From positions 1 through 64,000 of the forward strand of contig NZ_FOPM01000010.1 of the NCBI RefSeq assembly GCF_900113485.1: DNA of 64,000 bases, given 5' to 3'. Shown here one piece after another: positions 20,215 through 28,440 of this stretch. The notes below the pieces were generated by a model, which saw only the letters and a list, made by a program, of their open reading frames with translations, was not told the origin of the DNA and ran no database searches. The position numbers were made by a program, and so were the translations under genes. Source of the stretch: Methylobacterium gossipiicola (GTDB lineage Bacteria > Pseudomonadota > Alphaproteobacteria > Rhizobiales > Beijerinckiaceae). Numbering within the stretch: position 1 is the first letter of the stretch; each line of letters opens with the position of its first letter.

Positions 20215-21153
20215 TCACGCGAGGGCCGGCAGCGTCGCCTCGATCCGCGCGCGGTGCGGCTCCAGGCCGGCGGGGAGCTTCAGACTGGCACCGAGATCGG
20301 CCTCGTCCACGGAAAAGCCGGGACCATCGGTGGCGATCTCGAACAGGACGCCGCCGGGCTCGCGAAAGTAGACCGAGCGGAAATAGGCCCGGTCGCGCTG
20401 CTCGGTGACGGCGAGGCCGTGCCGCGCGGTGAGCGCCTCGACCATCGCCGCCTGCGCCCCGTCGTCCGCCGCCCGGAAGGCGATGTGATGGACGGAGCCC
20501 GCCCCCTGGCGGCCCTGCGGAACCTCGCCGACCGCCCGCAGGGTCACGAATCCGCCCTCGGTCGCGCCGCTCGCGTAGCGAACCTTGTTGCCCTCCCGCG
20601 CCACCTCGGTGAAGCCGAGGACGTCCGTGAGGATAGCGGCCGTGGGCTCCGCCTCGCCCAGCACCAGGGTGACGCCGTGCAGACCCCGGATGGCGTGCTC
20701 GGCCGGCACGTCGCCGCCCGTCCGGGCCGGGGCCTCGCCGGCCTCGGCGACGCCCACGAGGGCGAGGAGCGTCCCGTCGGGATCGCGCAGGCGGAGCGTG
20801 GGCTCGCCCATCACCGCGACGGGGGCGTCGTGGGCGATACCGGCCTCGACGAGGCGCTGCACCCACCAGCCGATGGCGGCGCGGGGCACCCGGAACGCCG
20901 TCTCGCCCGTCTCGCCGACGCCGACCCGGCCGGGGGCGGCATGGGGGATGGGGAAGAACGTCAGGATGGTGCCGGGCCGCCCGGTCTCGTCGCCGTAATA
21001 GAGGTGGTAGGTGCCCGGATCGTCGAAATTGACGGTCTTCTTCACCAGCCGCAGGCCGAGGATGCGGGTGTAGAAATCGCGGTTGCGCGCAGCCGAACCG
21101 GAAAAGGCGGTGACGTGATGCAGGCCGTGCCGCGTGGTGCTTTGCTGAGCCAT
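20215..21153 (-). CDS. MhqO-like ring-cleaving dioxygenase (two VOC domains)
   Basis: A 312-residue protein with two glyoxalase/VOC domains. The first begins GLHHVTAFSGSAARNRDFYTRILGLRLVKKTVNFDDPGTYHLYYGD. The second begins HAIRGLHGVTLVLGEAEPTAAILTDVLGF and ends PGGVLFEIATDGPGF, with the metal-binding His and Glu. Length and motifs match MhqO-type extradiol dioxygenases induced by hydroquinones. The ATG at 21153 gives the family N-terminus; the much longer open frame upstream is a shadow of the LysR gene. It is divergent from that LysR gene across a perfect inverted repeat, its likely operator. Confidence 0.85.
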   Translation of the reverse strand: MAQQSTTRHGLHHVTAFSGSAARNRDFYTRILGLRLVKKTVNFDDPGTYHLYYGDETGRPGTILTFFPIPHAAPGRVGVGETGETAFRVPRAAIGWWVQRLVEAGIAHDAPVAVMGEPTLRLRDPDGTLLALVGVAEAGEAPARTGGDVPAEHAIRGLHGVTLVLGEAEPTAAILTDVLGFTEVAREGNKVRYASGATEGGFVTLRAVGEVPQGRQGAGSVHHIAFRAADDGAQAAMVEALTARHGLAVTEQRDRAYFRSVYFREPGGVLFEIATDGPGFSVDEADLGASLKLPAGLEPHRARIEATLPALA

Positions 21154-21208
21154 GGCGGTGTCTCCTTCTGTTGACGCCAACATGGCCCTTGCCGACGCGC
21201 CAGAAAAC

Positions 21209-21234
21209 GGAAACGATGGAAAGACATCGTTTCC
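21209..21234. promoter_or_regulatory. 10-bp inverted repeat, probable LysR operator
   Basis: Perfect inverted repeat GGAAACGATG-N6-CATCGTTTCC, ending three bases before the LysR ATG at 21238 and 56 bases from the MhqO-like start. Its position in the divergent promoter region suggests autoregulation and control of the dioxygenase. This is an inference from symmetry and location. Confidence 0.6.
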
Positions 21235-21237
21235 GGA

Positions 21238-22152
21238 ATGCACATGAAGCTCCCCGATTTCGAGGCTTGGGGCGTGTTCGCCAAGGTGGCCGAGTCCGGT
21301 TCGTTCGGGCAGGCGGCGCGGGATCTCGCGGTCTCGCCCGGCACGGTCTCGAAGGCCGTGGCGCGGCTCGAGGCCCGCATCGGCGCCCGCCTGTTCCACC
21401 GCACCTCGCGCCGGCTGGCCCTGACGGAAGCCGGCCTCGCCGCCCGGGACGCGGCGGCGCGGTTGCTCGCGGAGGGCGAGGCGGCGGAGACGCAAGCCAG
21501 CGCCGGCGCGGCGGCCCCGCGCGGCCGGGTGCGCCTCGCCGCCCCGATGTCGTTCGGGGTGATGCATGTCGCGCCCCTGCTGCCGGATTTCCTCGCCGCG
21601 CATCCGGGCCTAACCATCGACCTGCATCTGAGCGACGCGGTGATCGACCTCATCGGCGGCGGGTTCGATCTCGGCCTGCGCATCGCGGCCCTGCCGGATT
21701 CGTCCTTACGCGCCCGGCGCCTCTGCACCGTCCACCGCTCCCTCGTCGCCGCGCCCGCCTACCTCGCCGCCCATGGCCGGCCGGCGCACCCGCGCGACCT
21801 CGCCCATCACGCCTGCCTCGGCTACGCCTACCTGCCGAGCCCCGACCGCTGGCGCTTCCTCGCCCCGGACGGCACCGAGGCCGTGGCGGTTCCCGGCGGG
21901 CCGCTGCGGGCGAACAACGCCGACGCCCTGGCGCCGGCGCTGCGCGCCGGGCTCGGCCTCGCCGTGCAGCCGGACTTCATGCTGTGGGACGACCTCGCCA
22001 TGGGACGCCTGGAGCGGGTGCTGCCGGGCTGGTCGCCGCCACCCATCGCCCTCCACCTCGTGACGCCGCCGGGCGACCCGCGCCCCGCCCGCGTCACGGC
22101 ACTGGCGGAGTATCTCGCCCGCGCGCTCTCGGCCGCACCCTGGGCGCAGTGA
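21238..22152 (+). CDS. LysR family transcriptional regulator
   Basis: A 304-residue regulator. The winged helix-turn-helix occupies residues ~8-65 (FAKVAESGSFGQAARDLAVSPGTVSKAVARLEARIGARLFHRTSRRLALTEAG). The effector-binding domain opens GRVRLAAPMSFGVMHVAPLLPDFLAAHPGLTIDL. It resembles the DsdC/YafC-like branch that often controls adjacent oxidoreductases. It is divergent from the MhqO-like gene, so quinone/phenol-responsive control of that gene is the natural inference. The ATG at 21238 is followed by a second ATG two codons later (21244), and either could start translation. Confidence 0.9.
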   Translation: MHMKLPDFEAWGVFAKVAESGSFGQAARDLAVSPGTVSKAVARLEARIGARLFHRTSRRLALTEAGLAARDAAARLLAEGEAAETQASAGAAAPRGRVRLAAPMSFGVMHVAPLLPDFLAAHPGLTIDLHLSDAVIDLIGGGFDLGLRIAALPDSSLRARRLCTVHRSLVAAPAYLAAHGRPAHPRDLAHHACLGYAYLPSPDRWRFLAPDGTEAVAVPGGPLRANNADALAPALRAGLGLAVQPDFMLWDDLAMGRLERVLPGWSPPPIALHLVTPPGDPRPARVTALAEYLARALSAAPWAQ

Positions 22153-22580
22153 GGGGCCTCGACAACGCGAAACACCTTGGCGTGAGCCACGCCGTCCCTC
22201 GCAAGCGCGGGTCCTTTCGCCCGGACGGAGAGGGAGCCGGTCGCGCCACGTCGATCCGGAGCGATCGATCGAAACTCGCCAAAGACTCACTCCACCGCGA
22301 TACGCGGCGCGCCCCCCATCGGGGCGTTGGGGGAGGGCGGGGGCAGGGCCTGTCCCACGGCCACGGGGCGGCGGCGAAGATCCGAAAGAGGTGTCGCGCG
22401 CGCCTGAGCGGTCGGGTCCGTGGTTCGTCGAGCGCCCCGACCGTCGATCGCGCGCGGGCGGCGTCGAGGGGTGCCGCGCGAGACCGGCCTCTTCAAGGCG
22501 TTGCTCAACGTTTCACGGCGCCATAGCGCAACTTCGGCCGGGCCGGTGCGTTCAATTGTCAACCGATCCTTCACGCCTGG
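22153..22580. other. 428-bp intergenic region with GC-rich palindromic fragments
   Basis: There is no convincing coding frame. The sequence around 22211-22240 (CCTTTCGCCCGGACGGAGAGGGAGCCGG) looks like a decayed copy of the GGAGAGGG repeat family. A second G-rich stretch lies at 22316-22350. The rest shows nothing I can name. Confidence 0.4.
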
Positions 22581-22589
22581 ATGACCCCG

Positions 22590-22763
22590 ATGAGCATCTT
22601 CCAGATCAAGCAGAAGACCAACGGCGCGGTCCTGTGGACCGGCAGCGCCACCGACGCCGTCTCGGCCCTCGACGCCATGGCGCGCGAGGCCGGCTACGCC
22701 GATTTCGCGGCCCTGCCCGAAACCATCCGCGCCACCAGCCCCGAGGCCTCCCGCCTCGACTGA
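22590..22763 (+). CDS. small hypothetical protein
   Basis: A 57-residue protein, MSIFQIKQKTNGAVLWTGSATDAVSALDAMAREAGYADFAALPETIRATSPEASRLD. It is acidic, looks soluble, and has clean GC3 codon use. I recognise no family. An in-frame ATG three codons earlier (22581) is also possible; neither has a strong ribosome site. The even amino-acid composition and lack of competing frames support a real small gene, with modest certainty. Confidence 0.55.
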   Translation: MSIFQIKQKTNGAVLWTGSATDAVSALDAMAREAGYADFAALPETIRATSPEASRLD

Positions 22764-22826
22764 TTGTTTTCGCAATCGACGACCCGACCGGCGCCGTGGC
22801 TCCTCGCCATCGGCGCCGTTGTCGTT

Positions 22827-23057
22827 TCAGGGCGCCGTGATGGCCTCCGTGAACGGAAATTCGAGGACGATCTCCCCGTCCGCATCGGTGACGACCACCA
22901 CGGCCCGCATCAGCCGCCGATCCCCGCTCGCCGCCCAGATGTCTTGGGCAAGCCGCTTGGCTTCGTCATAGGCCGCGTCCGCGTCGCGTAAGGAGCGGAA
23001 CGCGGGGTCATGCGGAGTCTGGTCGTCGATGGGGATGGTGAAGCAGTAGAGGGGCAT
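22827..23057 (-). CDS. DUF6894-like small protein
   Basis: A 76-residue protein starting MPLYCFTIPIDDQTPHDPAFRSLRDADAAYDEAKRLAQDIWAASGD and ending VVVTDADGEIVLEFPFTEAI. This MPxYxF...D...L.D..AA..EA pattern with a closing VxDxxGxxVxxxPF strand is the layout of DUF6894 proteins, abundant in Methylobacterium and Bradyrhizobium. Function unknown. The ATG at 23057 is preferred over an upstream TTG. Confidence 0.7.
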   Translation of the reverse strand: MPLYCFTIPIDDQTPHDPAFRSLRDADAAYDEAKRLAQDIWAASGDRRLMRAVVVVTDADGEIVLEFPFTEAITAP

Positions 23058-23354
23058 AGGGCTCAACGGGTTTCAAGGGAAAAACGGTCTGCGCGCCGAT
23101 CCACTCCCATCGCAATGAGAGCGCGATCCAGCGTCGCTCGCGGTGTCGAGTGCTCTGACGAGGTGCTGTTGGCCTACGGCAGCCACGAGATGGGCTGGCA
23201 CCCGCAAGCGGACGTACCAGCGACCCCGGCGGCATTGCAGACACTCGGCACGGCGCACCGTTAGCTTCGCTCCCAGGAGCCACGGTGACACAATGTCAGC
23301 ACGTGGATTGGGATCGAGCGCAAAAACTTTTATCAAAAGGAATTTATAGGTCTC

Positions 23355-23444
23355 TGGCGGAGGGAGCGGGATTCGAACCCGCGATACCGTTTCCGGTATA
23401 CACACTTTCCAGGCGTGCGCCTTCAACCACTCGGCCACCCCTCC
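23355..23444 (-). tRNA. tRNA-Ser (anticodon GGA)
   Basis: A 90-base minus-strand cloverleaf starting GGAGGGGTGGCCGAGTGG, with anticodon loop CTGGAAA giving GGA (reads TCC). The long variable arm TGTATACCGGAAACGGTATC is characteristic of tRNA-Ser. The T arm is GCGGG-TTCGAAT-CCCGC, and it ends TCCCTCC-G-CCA with encoded CCA. Confidence 0.95.
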
Positions 23445-23730
23445 GGGCCCGCATCGCGACCGACGGCGTGCCGGGTGGTTGATCCCGGGGGCCTTTCGTG
23501 TCGCCGCGATCAGCGCGGGTGGCACGCTGTACAAGGGGCCCGGGCGGGGTGCAAGGCGTGATCGCGCGGTTCGTCGCGGGAATGTCACGATTTCCGTCGT
23601 GACCCGCCCCCTGTCACCCGGGAACCACGGTGCCCGGCCCGGGCGGGGCGACATCCTCAGATTCGCCGCTTTCGGGCGGCAGGGGTCCGAGGCCCGGCGC
23701 GTGCTCCGGGCCTGGAGCCGCATCCCGACC

Positions 23731-24384
23731 GTGATCCGCTTCGACAACGTCACCAAGATCTACCGGACGGACGGCCACCGCCGCACGATCCTCGAACGCG
23801 TGTCGTTCACGCTGAAACCCAACGTGAGCTACGGCATCCTGGGCATCAACGGGGCCGGCAAGTCGACGATGATGCGCCTCATCGCCGGCACGGAGGCGCC
23901 GTCGCGGGGGCGCGTCCAGCGGACCATGCGGGTGTCGTGGCCCCTCGGCTTCGGCGGCGGCTTCCACCCGCAGATGACCGGGCGGGACAACGTCATCTTC
24001 GTCGCCCGCATCTACGGCGAGGACCCGAAGAAGGTGCTCGAATTCGTCGAGGATTTTTCGGAGCTCGGCAGCTACCTCGACGTGCCGATCCGAACCTACT
24101 CGTCCGGCATGGGCTCGCGCCTCGCCTTCGGCATGAGCATGGCGATCCCGTTCGACACCTACCTCATCGACGAGGTGACGGCGGTGGGCGACGCCCGTTT
24201 CCAGAAGCGCTGCGAGGACGCCTTCGCGGCCCGGCGGGTCAATTCCAACGTCATCATGGTCTCGCACGGCATGGAGACGATCCGCACCTGGTGCCAGCAG
24301 GGCATCGTGCTCATCAACGGGCGCGCTATCCTGTACGAGGACGTCAACGACGCCATCGAGGTCTATCGCCGCCTCAACGCCTGA
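23731..24384 (+). CDS. kpsT: capsular polysaccharide export ATPase, KpsT-like
   Basis: A 217-residue ABC ATPase, the usual KpsT/BexA length. Walker A is GINGAGKST, the signature [14 protein letters not shown], Walker [13 protein letters not shown], and the H-loop [31 protein letters not shown] is the distinctive polysaccharide-exporter stretch. It energises export of capsule polymer across the inner membrane with a KpsM permease. No kpsM is adjacent on either side. The start is GTG 23731, at the start of the conserved [11 protein letters not shown]; the frame is open 84 codons upstream but that part is arginine/proline-rich and non-homologous. The next gene is a KpsE-like protein. Confidence 0.88.
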   Translation: MIRFDNVTKIYRTDGHRRTILERVSFTLKPNVSYGILGINGAGKSTMMRLIAGTEAPSRGRVQRTMRVSWPLGFGGGFHPQMTGRDNVIFVARIYGEDPKKVLEFVEDFSELGSYLDVPIRTYSSGMGSRLAFGMSMAIPFDTYLIDEVTAVGDARFQKRCEDAFAARRVNSNVIMVSHGMETIRTWCQQGIVLINGRAILYEDVNDAIEVYRRLNA

Positions 24385-24479
24385 CGGCGGGGTCGGACAT
24401 GCTTTCGCCGTTCCGGTGTCGGATGGGGCTAAGGACGGCGGATGGCGGCCGCCCGAACGGAACCAGTGGCTGAAGGCTC

Positions 24480-25721
24480 ATGAGCGTCGAGATCCGCAAT
24501 CCCACCGGCCAGCCCATCACCACGGCCGACCGCTCGAACGCCGTCGCGGAATCCCTGCGCCAGGTCGCCCGCGTCTCCCGCTTCGCCGACCGCAAGAAGG
24601 GCATCCGCTCCTACCAGAGCCACGTGAAGTCGGATCCGGTGATCCCGATCCTGTTCGTGCTCTGCTTCGTGCTGCCGACCTTGCTGGGCGGCCTCTATTA
24701 CGGCCTCATCGCGTCGGACCGCTACGTCACCGAGACGCGCTTCGCCCTCCGGCCGGCGCTCGGTGCCGCGGAGAAGGCCTCGTCGGATCAGGTCGGCACC
24801 ACCAAGGGCGTCGTCAACCAGATGGTGGCCCAGGACAGTCTGGTGACGGTGAATTACATCCACAGCCGGCCCCTCATCGAAACCCTGGAGAAGGAACTGC
24901 CCCTTCGCGACATGTTCTCGCGCGACGGGATCGACTACCTCTCCCGCTTCGATCGCGACAAGCCCATCGAGCGCTTCGTGCGCTACTGGCACGAGCGGGT
25001 GGCCACGAAGATCGAGAGCGGGTCCGGCATCATCACCCTCACGGTCGACGCGTTCGATCCGGCGGAATCCCTGGCCATCACCCAGGCGATCCTGAAGGAG
25101 AGCGAGCGCATGGTGAATTCCATCAGCAACCGCGCCCGCGAGGACGCCGTGGCCGAGAGCGCCCGTGAATTGAAGCTCGCCGAGGAGCGGATGACGAAGA
25201 TCCGCCTCGCCATGGCGACCCTGCGCAACCGCGAGGGCGTGCTCGATGCGAAGAAGACCAACGACGCGAACCTGAAGGTGATCGGTGAATTGCGCACAGC
25301 CCGCATCAATCTCGCGGTCCAGCTCAACCTCGGCCAGCGCGACCTCGGCCCCGAATCCCGCCGCATCATCGACCTGAAATCACAGATCAAGGACCTCGAC
25401 GACGCCATCGCGCGCATCGAGAACCAGTCGGCCAGCCAGGACCCGGAGCAGCGCCGGGTGCTGGCCGATGCCCTGACCAAGTTCGAAGCCCTGGAGGAAG
25501 AGCGCGACGAAGCCGAGAAATACTTCGCCAAGGTGCTCTCGGCCTATGAGCGCGCCCGCATCATCGCCGCCCGCCAGGTGGAGTTCTTCAGCATGATCGT
25601 CCCGCCCGTGAAGGCGGAATCCGCTCAGCAGCCCCGCCGCCTCCTCATGATCAGCCTCATCGCGGCGGGCGCCGCCCTGCTGTTCGCCGGCGCCGTGGTC
25701 GCCCGCAAGCAGACCTCGTGA
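24480..25721 (+). CDS. kpsE: capsule polysaccharide export inner-membrane protein, KpsE/BexC-like
   Basis: A 413-residue polysaccharide co-polymerase-like protein. Membrane segment 1 is at ~53-77 (PVIPILFVLCFVLPTLLGGLYYGLI). It is followed by SDRYVTETRFALRP, typical of KpsE. A large periplasmic part has extended coiled coil between about residues 200 and 370. The final membrane segment is LLMISLIAAGAALLFAGAVVA near the C-terminus. It bridges the ABC exporter and the outer-membrane export channel. ATG at 24480, 95 bases after kpsT, so probably co-transcribed. Confidence 0.85.
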   Translation: MSVEIRNPTGQPITTADRSNAVAESLRQVARVSRFADRKKGIRSYQSHVKSDPVIPILFVLCFVLPTLLGGLYYGLIASDRYVTETRFALRPALGAAEKASSDQVGTTKGVVNQMVAQDSLVTVNYIHSRPLIETLEKELPLRDMFSRDGIDYLSRFDRDKPIERFVRYWHERVATKIESGSGIITLTVDAFDPAESLAITQAILKESERMVNSISNRAREDAVAESARELKLAEERMTKIRLAMATLRNREGVLDAKKTNDANLKVIGELRTARINLAVQLNLGQRDLGPESRRIIDLKSQIKDLDDAIARIENQSASQDPEQRRVLADALTKFEALEEERDEAEKYFAKVLSAYERARIIAARQVEFFSMIVPPVKAESAQQPRRLLMISLIAAGAALLFAGAVVARKQTS

Positions 25722-25786
25722 TCCCGGGTCGCGGCGAACCCGGAACTGCGGCATAAGCGGCCCCTGATTCCGTCCGAGGACCCGCC

Positions 25787-26941
25787 GTGACCGTCACCCA
25801 GATCACCCACCACGACCTCGACGGCTACGGCGCCTCGACCATCGTCGGGCGCTTCGTGCCCGTCTCCCGCATCATCCACGTGCCGCGCTACAGCGATGTC
25901 GGCCCCGTGGTCGAGGTCGAGCTGAAGCGCCTCGGCCGCACCCGCAAGCCCGAGACCCTGATCCTCACGGATCTCGGGCTCGAACCCGTAGCGGTCACCT
26001 TCATCCGCAACTTCGCCACGATGAACCGGGGCCGGGCCGTTGAGGAGCGTCACCGCCTCATCGTCCTCGACCACCACGCCTCCTCCATCGACCGCCTGCG
26101 CGAGCAGAACCTCGAGCCGGTGGCCGAGGCCGACGACCCGAGCGTGTCGCGCTTCGACCTCGACGACCCAGCCATCACCGTCCTCATCGACGAGGGCCGT
26201 TGCGCCACGAAGCTCGCCTATCACCGCCGGGCCCTCTACGCCTCGGACGCCACGGAGGGCGACGCCGACCTGCTGGCCCTGGTGGAGGCGGTGGACGCCG
26301 TCGACCTCTGGCGCAAGGACCGGCCGACTTTTGCAGGCGGCCACGCCCTCGACGAGGTGTTCTGGGACAACGTCTCGAACCTCGTTCCCATCGGCCACGC
26401 GTGGCACGACCGCTTCGTGAGCGACCTCCTAGTCGCCCTGGCGGGGCGCCTGCGCGAGGGCGCCTCGCCCGCCGAACTCGAAGCCGGGGTGGGGGGCATC
26501 CGCACCGCCATCGTGAACCGCTATCTCGCCGACGACGCGACGGACGATCCCCGCCTCACCACCCGGATGCGCTTGGCCCGGGTGCTCGCCCGCTCGGACC
26601 TGTTCCAGCCGCTCTCGGACGGCACCTATCTGTCCTTCGGCCTCGATTCCGGCACGTTCCAGCGGGTGTCGGACCTCATCATGGATGCGGGCAAGGCCAA
26701 ACGCGTCCTCAACGTCCAGCGCACGGGCAACATGTCGTTCCGCTCCAACGACGAGACCGCCCTGGAGGGCGCCCGCAAGTTCCGGGGCGGCGGCCACAAG
26801 GACGCAGCCGGCGGCAAGCTGCCCACGGGCTCGGCCTTCTCGCTGGCCGATGCCATCGCCCAGGTGGAGCCGATCCTCAACCCGCCCGCGCCCGATCCGT
26901 CGAGCAGCCCCTTCGCCGCCCTGAAGGGGTGGAAGGGCTGA
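25787..26941 (+). CDS. DHH/DHHA1 family phosphoesterase
   Basis: A 384-residue protein. Motif I is THHDLDGYGAS, motif II LILTDLGLE, and the DHH signature LIVLDHHASS is near residue 95. The C-terminal DHHA1 substrate-binding motif RGGGHKDAAGGKLP is near residue 345. The family contains nanoRNases/oligoribonucleases, pAp phosphatases and related phosphodiesterases; the substrate here is undetermined. The start is GTG 25787, directly before the first motif. It follows kpsE by 65 bases, but no functional link is evident. Confidence 0.85.
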   Translation: MTVTQITHHDLDGYGASTIVGRFVPVSRIIHVPRYSDVGPVVEVELKRLGRTRKPETLILTDLGLEPVAVTFIRNFATMNRGRAVEERHRLIVLDHHASSIDRLREQNLEPVAEADDPSVSRFDLDDPAITVLIDEGRCATKLAYHRRALYASDATEGDADLLALVEAVDAVDLWRKDRPTFAGGHALDEVFWDNVSNLVPIGHAWHDRFVSDLLVALAGRLREGASPAELEAGVGGIRTAIVNRYLADDATDDPRLTTRMRLARVLARSDLFQPLSDGTYLSFGLDSGTFQRVSDLIMDAGKAKRVLNVQRTGNMSFRSNDETALEGARKFRGGGHKDAAGGKLPTGSAFSLADAIAQVEPILNPPAPDPSSSPFAALKGWKG

Positions 26942-26960
26942 TCTTTCGATCGAAGAATGC

Positions 26961-26990
26961 TGGTCCCCCTCCCGAAGGAGAGGGGGATCG
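26961..26990. repeat. short GGAGAGGGGG-type intergenic palindrome
   Basis: CCCCCTCCC-GAA-GGAGAGGGGGATCG sits between the convergent DHH phosphoesterase and acyl-CoA dehydrogenase genes. It belongs to the same short repeat family as the 30.3, 41.2 and 56.0 kb copies, and could also act as a bidirectional terminator. Confidence 0.45.
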
Positions 26991-27006
26991 CTTCCCCCAT
27001 CCCCAC

Positions 27007-28254
27007 TCACGGTCGCGGCAGCATCCGGTCGCTGACGATGCGGCGCTGGATCTCGCTCGTGCCCTCGAAGATCGTGGTGAGGCGGGCGTCGCGCCAGTAG
27101 CGCTCGACCCGGCGCTCCGTGGTGTAGCCGTTGCCGCCGTGGAGCTGCATCGCCTGGTTCGTCACCCGCACGGCCATCTCGGTGGCGAGCAGCTTGACCA
27201 TGGCGGATTCGCTCTCGGCCGCCGCGCCGTCATCGAGGAGATGCGCGGTCTGCTGCCAGAACGCGCGGGCCTGCGTCACCTCGGCGGCCATGTCGGCGAG
27301 CGCGAAACGCAGGGCCTGGAAATCACCGATGGGGTGGCCGAACTGCTCGCGCTCCTGAAGGTAGAGCTGGCAATCCTCCACCGCCGCCCGGGCGACGCCC
27401 ACCGCACGGGCCGCCGTGTGGACGCGGGCGATGTTGAGGCCGCGCTGCACAGACGCGAAGCCACCGGCATCGGCATCCGCCCCCTGGTCGCCGTAGAGCC
27501 CCGTCAGCCGGTCGCTTTCGGGCACGCGCACACCATCGAGGGCGAGCTCGAAGGTGAGGAAGCCGTGGTAACCGATCTTGTCGATGACCGTGCCGGTCAT
27601 GCCCTCCGGGAAGGTGCCGGGCTCCTTGACCACGAGGAACGGCTCCAGTCCGGCGGAGCGGGATTCGCCGGGCTCCGGGTCGCGGGTGCGGGCCAGGACC
27701 TCGATGAAGTCGGCTCCTTGAGCGAAGCCCGCCCAGCGCTTGGTGCCCGTGAGCACCCAGGTGTCGCCCTCGCGCACCGCACGCGTCTGGACCCCCGCGA
27801 GGTCGGAGCCGGCCGTGGGCTCCGACAGCGCGATACTGCCGATCCATTCGCCTCGGGCCGAACGGGCCAGTAAGTCGGCCCGGCGGTCGTCGTCGAGCAC
27901 CTGGGTGCCGAGGCCCTGGCCCCGCGCCAGGATGCTGGCGACGGAGAGCCACGCCCGCGCCAGCTCCTCCGAGACGAGGCAATATTCGAACACCCCGAGG
28001 CCGAGGCCGCCATGCTCCTTCGGAATGGTGATGCCGAACCAGCCCTTCTTCGCCATGGCGTCGATGAGGCTGCGCGGCATCTCGGCCTTCTGCCGGTCGA
28101 GTTCGTCGGCGATGGGCATCACCACGTCGCGGGCGAAGGCGCGGGCCTCCGCCTGGAGGGCGGCGCGGGCCTCCGTTCGCCACGGCGTGACGAGTTCGGG
28201 CGGGCGGGGCGCGATGGGCTCGGGGCGGGACTCGCGATGATCCGGCGTCGACAT
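27007..28254 (-). CDS. acyl-CoA dehydrogenase
   Basis: A 415-residue FAD flavoenzyme that oxidises acyl-CoA thioesters. It contains IALSEPTAGSDLAGVQTRAV (FAD/substrate loop), VLTGTKRWAGFA, ARVHTAARAVGVARAAVED, and the C-terminal MQLHGGNGYTTERRVERYWRDARLTTIFEGTSEIQRRIV. The last includes a Glu in the position used as catalytic base by many family members. Chain length and specific substrate (short-chain, branched or dicarboxylic) are undetermined; it is shorter than methylsuccinyl-CoA dehydrogenase. It is divergent from the jet locus with a 186-bp gap. Confidence 0.9.
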   Translation of the reverse strand: MSTPDHRESRPEPIAPRPPELVTPWRTEARAALQAEARAFARDVVMPIADELDRQKAEMPRSLIDAMAKKGWFGITIPKEHGGLGLGVFEYCLVSEELARAWLSVASILARGQGLGTQVLDDDRRADLLARSARGEWIGSIALSEPTAGSDLAGVQTRAVREGDTWVLTGTKRWAGFAQGADFIEVLARTRDPEPGESRSAGLEPFLVVKEPGTFPEGMTGTVIDKIGYHGFLTFELALDGVRVPESDRLTGLYGDQGADADAGGFASVQRGLNIARVHTAARAVGVARAAVEDCQLYLQEREQFGHPIGDFQALRFALADMAAEVTQARAFWQQTAHLLDDGAAAESESAMVKLLATEMAVRVTNQAMQLHGGNGYTTERRVERYWRDARLTTIFEGTSEIQRRIVSDRMLPRP

Positions 28255-28440
28255 GGGCTCCCCCGTGATGGTTGTCCTCGGGGCCCGATGGCCCCGGTTG
28301 CGTCGGCACGCGGTCGACGATCGGATAAGCTAAAGCGTGGCGCGGCGAGTGGTTGCCTGGTCTGCCCATCTCCCGCGCCATCCCGCCCGAAACCGCGGTC
28401 TCGGTTGACACGGAGCGTAGGGATGGGCTGACCTCCCGCC

